NCBI GenBank assembly: GCA_018881555.1
Contig: JACAXG010000130.1
Coordinates: 1,000,062 to 1,064,061, forward strand
Origin: Amblyornis subalaris
Lineage: Eukaryota > Chordata > Aves > Passeriformes > Ptilonorhynchidae
Direction: 5' to 3'
DNA length: 64,000 nucleotides
Below the pieces are notes generated by a model. The model was not told the origin of the DNA. It worked only from the letters and a program-made list of their open reading frames with translations, and did no database searches. Shown piece after piece: positions 1 to 64,000 of the stretch. Numbering within the stretch: the stretch's first letter is position 1; each line of letters opens with the position of its first letter. The position numbers and the translations under genes were made by a program.

Positions 1-2954
1 CAAAAGAAAATGGTGCAAGTGGGTTTAGAAGATGACCAAGAGCCAAAGCCCTCAGGAGTCACTGGACACTGTGCCCCAGGTGTTGTGTGAGCCCTACCAC
101 ACACAGAACTCCTTAATGAGTTTATTTATTACCAGTATTGATGCCCCTAAAACCANTCCCACAGCAGGGGAGGCAGCAGGCAGTCCTGATAACAGGGAAT
201 TCTTCAGGAACTACCTCCACNTGCTGGCTTTAACTACTTCATCCCTGCCTGTCTGGACACTCCCACCTGCCTCTCCCCAAACCTGCCAGACCCAGCAGAG
301 CCCCTCGAGAAACACAACCCTATTTTCAGCAGTTCAACTTCATATCTCTAATCTTAACTTTGCAAAATACTGAGAGAATAGCACAGGAAATGGAAAATAA
401 GTGCAGGTGCTGCGGGTGTGAAGGGCAACTGATACCAACCACAGGCTGTTTTCCTCCACCTGTTTTTACAGCTCTCAGAGCCAACATCTCTAGAATAAGA
501 TTTAAAATAATAAAGACATTTTATTTATTTTTTAATTTATTCTCTCTTCTCAGCATAGTAAAGAGAAGTTTCCTCCTCTGCCAGCAAGGAGGAGTTTCCT
601 TCTCATCAGAATATTCCTAACACTGCATCCCTTGGTCCAGTTCANTGTTTATTGCTCTTTTGCTCCTCTATTTATTCACTGCTTTTACTCCTTTGCTATT
701 CTCCCACATGTTGATGCACCACNCATTCCAGTTTATCACTCATTTGTGGAAGAAGTTATTAATTATTGTTATCAGTTATGGTGTCAAATAGACCAGGGGA
801 GTTTGTACCCTCTCTTAACAGGGGCATGAATCCAGAAGTTTTAAAAAATAGTAACATGATGAACTGTTTATGAGCAGTGGATTTAAAGATGTAGAGTCTG
901 TGTTTCCTTGAGCCCTGTAATGTTCCTGCAGTGGAGTTCCTTGAATCCTGCAATATTCCTGGTGTCCTGCAGTGCCCAACGCCGGCTCGAGCAGCGTCAG
1001 GGAGAGATTAGCAAGGAATTAATAATGAAAGCAGTTCCTGAACTCAAATATGCCCGAAGAGACAGCTATTTTTAAAATGTCTAGACATGCAGCACCAGCT
1101 CATTCCTTATGGCTGGCTCTCAGCAAAGGAAAGAAGTCAGGATTGCATCCTTTGCAAGTGCCTTCCCTTCAAACAAATACTCCAGACTGTCCCCTTTCAG
1201 GAACTGGGGGTGCAAAAGGGATGAAGCAGGAGAGAGGCAGCAGTGCCTTTGCTCTTAGCAATGTACTTTTACTTCATTAAATCGTGGATCAACTCTAATT
1301 TCAAGCCAACCCAGACTGTCACCTCCCTGGGAGAGCTCTAAGTCAGCACTCACTCCCTGCCCATCACCAGTGCAAAGTGCTGAGCTGGTTCCTGAGCAGG
1401 CTCCTGAGCAGGCAGGGCGGAAGCAGCCCCGGAGCAGGGCTGGTTTCATGGCTGAAGCCCAGTACTGACATTTGGAAGGGCTTTTCTTACCCAGGTGGGG
1501 CCTCACCCAGTTGCCTTAGGCACTGGAATGCAATTCCAGGACTGGGTGTTGAGGCAGAGTTTAGCGGATCCAGGGATGGGCAATGAAAGTGCCACGGTGC
1601 ACCCAGCAAGCTGCAGCAGCACGCGGATCCTTTCATGGAATCAGGGAATCCCACAAGTTTGGGGTGGAAGGGACCTTAAAGCTCATCTTATTCCATGCCC
1701 TGCCGTGGGCAGGGACACCTCCCACTATCCCAGGTTGCTCCAAGCTCCATCCAACCTGGCCTTGGACACTTCCAGGGATGGAGCAGCCACAGCTTCTCTG
1801 GGTAACTTCTGTCATTTCAGCTGATGTGAGCAAAGCCAAGCTGAGTAAGAGGAAATCACTGTACAAAGAGCAAAAAAGGCTGTGAAACTGCTCAGGGCTG
1901 TGTGTGCAGGTGCCAGAGGAAGCACACCTTTCACACAGAACAGTGTGCAGGGGGTGTTCTGTGTGTAAGCCCAGGGTAAACACCACAAACCAANTTCAAA
2001 CAGGGGCAGGTGCAACTCCAAATCCTCGGCTCACATCCATCAGGAGTTGGGAAGGGATGTGTTTTAGAGAANTCATTGTGTTCTACAGGCCAGTTACAGT
2101 TCTGGTTGGGTTAGTGGGACGTGAATGGCTCACAGAAGTTCCACGTCAGCATTTTAAGAGATCACAACTCAGTAAAAAATTACACATGAGAAATGGAACA
2201 CAGCTGAGCTCTCCAGAACAGGCTGTCCTCAGAAACTGTGGCTGCCCCAGATCACTGCCCTGGTACCCAGAGGGGTCCCTGCACTCCCATCCCAATATCC
2301 CACACAGATCCTACACAAAGCCACATCCAAGTCCATTTCCACTGTCTCTGTCNCAGAAACCAGGTGTGGTTTTCAAAACCAAAATCGAATTTGAGCTGCC
2401 CTGTCCAAACCCCTGCAGAGCCTCTCCCTCACCTCTGCCCATGAGCTCTGCAGGCCTCTGCTCCAGGAGCTGGGGATTGCAGGAGAGGCAGGATCTTTGA
2501 TCAGGAGGTGGGAGAGCAGTGACTGTGCTCTGATGAGGTAACTGGGATGGCCTGCAGGATCAGGATCAGGGATCACATGCCTGCACACACTCCTTCCCAC
2601 ACGCCCAGTGGGGCTGGACTCTCTGTGCAGAGAAGGAAAGGCCTGGGCAGCCTCCTCTCCAAGCAGGAGGCTCAGACTTTGTCCTTCCAGGACCTTAAGC
2701 TGATGTCATTTGCTAATGAACAGATCTGTTGTCCCCTCCACNTCGTTCCTGACCTGTCACCCTGCCAAGGACCAAAACAAACCCAGTGCAGATTACCAGG
2801 ATGAAAGTCTCCAACACTTTGTGTCTCACAAGTGCAGGGCTGTGTGAACACCACGAGGCAGTGATAATGGATGGACTCAGCTCTGCCCAGGGCCNAGCAG
2901 CAATCAGCAGAATTCCACAAAGCAGGAATTCTTCAGCCTCTCCTCTGTACTTAC
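1..2954 (-). other. CACNB4: CACNB4 intron 12, partial
   Basis: The stretch between exon 12 and the left edge shows no exon on either strand. It has an antisense CR1 fragment at 1633-1806. The remainder is unique-looking intronic DNA with short AT-rich runs (520-570, 730-790). Confidence 0.85.
1633..1806 (-). mobile_element. CR1 LINE 3' fragment
   Basis: Read on the plus strand it begins 'catggaatcagggaatccc', then the reverse of the CR1 tail ('ggggtggaagggacctta'), then 'ccttggacacttccaggga' and 'gcagccacagcttctctggg'. It is a 5'-truncated, minus-oriented copy with no coding capacity. Confidence 0.9.
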
Positions 2955-62553
<59,599 letters not shown>

Positions 62554-62610
62554 TCACCCCCCCCCGGCCCCGGCCCCGGCCCCGCCGCCGCCCCCCGGCC
62601 CCGCACCCAC

Positions 62611-62619
62611 CGCGGCCAT
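62611..62619 (-). CDS. CACNB4: Candidate mini first coding exon (Met-Ala-Ala) for beta-4b
   Basis: On the minus strand GCGCCATGGCCGCG is followed at once by GTGGGTGCGG. The ATG is in a strong Kozak context (G at -3, G at +4) and the following GTGGGT is a usable donor. Removing the 87-nt interval 62524-62610 would join ATG GCC GCG in phase 0 to exon 2 (V T R G). In such GC-rich DNA this could be chance, and the mammalian first exon encodes a longer, different peptide. Inference only. Confidence 0.22.
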
Positions 62620-62871
62620 GGCGCCCCGATGGCCGCTCCCGGCCGCCCCGGCTCCCCCCGGCTCCCCGGCGCTCCCGGCCCGGCTCTCCGGGCGCCGCGG
62701 CTGCTGCCGCCGGGGCGGAGCGCGCTGGGGAGGGGGCGGCGGGCGGGGGGCGGCCCCGGGGCGGGGCTGGGAGCGCAGCCCCCTGAGCCCCGCACGGGGA
62801 TGGGGCCGGCCGGGAGGCGAGCGCCGGAGCCGCGCTGCGCCGGGCACGGGATGGGATTGAGAGAGCCGGGG

Positions 62872-63222
62872 GCGNGCACCTGGAGAAGGGAAGGATCCAG
62901 GGAGAGCTCAGAGCCCTTTCCAGTGCCTAAAGGGGCCCCAGGAGAGCTGGAGAGGGACTCGGGACAAGGNATGGAGGGACAGGACACAGGGAGTGGCTTC
63001 CCACTGCCAGAGGGCAGGGGTAGATGCGATATTGGGAAGGAATTCTTCCCTGGCACAGGTTGCCCAGAGAAGCTGNGGCTGCCNCGGGATCCCTGGAAGT
63101 GTCCAAGGCCAGGCTGGACGGGGCTTGGAGCAACCTGGGATAGTGGAAGGTGTCCCTGCCCATGGCAGGAGTGGAATGAGATAATCCTTAATGTCTTTCC
63201 AACCCAAACCATTCTGGGATGA
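62872..63222 (+). mobile_element. CR1 LINE 3' fragment beside the beta-4b CpG island
   Basis: 'ccaggagagctggagaggga', 'acagggagtggcttcccact', 'attgggaaggaattcttccc' and the tail 'atgtctttccaacccaaacc' with 'attctgggatga'. Opposite orientation to CACNB4. Confidence 0.93.
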
Positions 63223-64000
63223 CGGTGGCGAGCTGGGGCTGAGCTCTGGATGCCCTGGGCAAGCAGCCCCCACCCTCTGAGCCCACCTCAGCCTCCTCCA
63301 GCTGAGCCACACCTGGCACGACCTCGAACCCCAGGGCCCTGCCCACCCCTTCCCACATCCATCAGCACTGGCTGGCATCACCTTCCAGCCATGGAGAGAG
63401 CTTTCATTCCCAGGGGAAAAGCTAAATCCGGAGATGATGCGTTCGAAGCTGAAATCTCGGGAAGATTTGGAAGCGGGACCTGGATTTCCCGCTTCCCACT
63501 CCTGTGCTTCACCTACAGGCACATTACACCTCCCACTGGGATGAGCAGGAGGAGGAANGTGCCCGTGTTTGGAGTGATCTCANACCTGCACGCTCCGAGC
63601 ACGCACATGAAGCTCTGGTGAGGGTCCAGCCCAGCAAACGTCCTCCTGCCTCGCGCCAGACACCAAATCCTTTAATTCCTTGGCTGAAAGGAGGCAGCCT
63701 GGTTTCTCTGTCCAAGATGAATGTGGGTCATGAAGGCTGGAGTCTAAATTAGATTATTTTTACATTCGGTTTCATCACGAAATTGGTCCTAGGAAGGCAC
63801 TCCTCTTTAAATATTAATGGTGGGGTGGCTGATTTCCCAAGGAAAGATGCTTTCCAGAAACCCCATGGATCAGGGGTTCACTCCGATGAGACACCGTGGA
63901 GATTCAGAAGGAAAAACAAAGCAGCATTTCCCAATGATTCAGGATATGATTTGGCTTTATAAAGGTTGATTTTCAGCCTGAAGTGACCCCAAACCAACCC
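63223..64000. other. Flank upstream of the beta-4b CpG island, nothing recognised
   Basis: No exon matching the mammalian beta-4b first exon and no other gene was found on either strand. In mammals STAM2 is the next gene on this side of CACNB4, but no part of it is visible here. Confidence 0.7.

Noticed and set aside
1..2954. Search for CACNB4 exon 13 (EMFDVILDENQ...)
   Set aside because: No minus-strand match was found; the exon is taken to lie left of the window.

Overview
The window is nuclear DNA from a bird. It is full of CR1 LINE fragments, with the recurrent 3' tail of the type 'aaggtcccttccaacccaaaccattctgggat', and it carries one vertebrate gene. The single protein-coding gene I can support is CACNB4, the voltage-gated calcium channel beta-4 subunit, on the minus strand. 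Its paralogue-specific residues and exon phases fit beta-4 rather than beta-1, -2 or -3. The exact bird group is not decidable by eye; CR1 style would suit a songbird or other neoavian (inference). Isolated single N bases occur about three times per kb.

Layout, read in the direction of transcription (right to left). A CpG-rich block at about 62.15-62.87 kb holds the second coding exon of the long-N-terminus form (beta-4b, 62440-62523). A 28-kb stretch follows, filled with CR1 fragments, a ~160-bp-unit AT-rich minisatellite (55.78-56.55 kb), a CpG-rich module with an RFX-like site (56.5-57.1 kb), an 18-bp tandem array and an ATT microsatellite (48.3-48.6 kb). A second CpG island at about 34.2-34.85 kb holds the alternative first exon of the short form (beta-4a, residues MYDSLYLHGFEDSEA). 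After a further 21-kb intron, ten shared coding exons run from 13426 down to 2955. They encode the conserved linker, SH3 domain, HOOK and most of the guanylate-kinase-like (GK) domain. The last coding exons, starting at the conserved EMFDVI segment, and the 3' UTR lie left of base 1.

The eleven beta-4a coding segments add up to exactly 1014 bp (338 codons) with all splice phases matching, so the in-window gene is intact. Two exons have lengths not divisible by three, and their skipping gives defined truncated products: the 20-bp microexon 7 and the 59-bp exon 9. No other protein-coding gene, tRNA, rRNA, CRISPR array or intact mobile element is visible. The remaining long open frames are CR1, microsatellite or CpG-island artefacts. 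Exon numbers used here are mine and follow the mammalian gene loosely.
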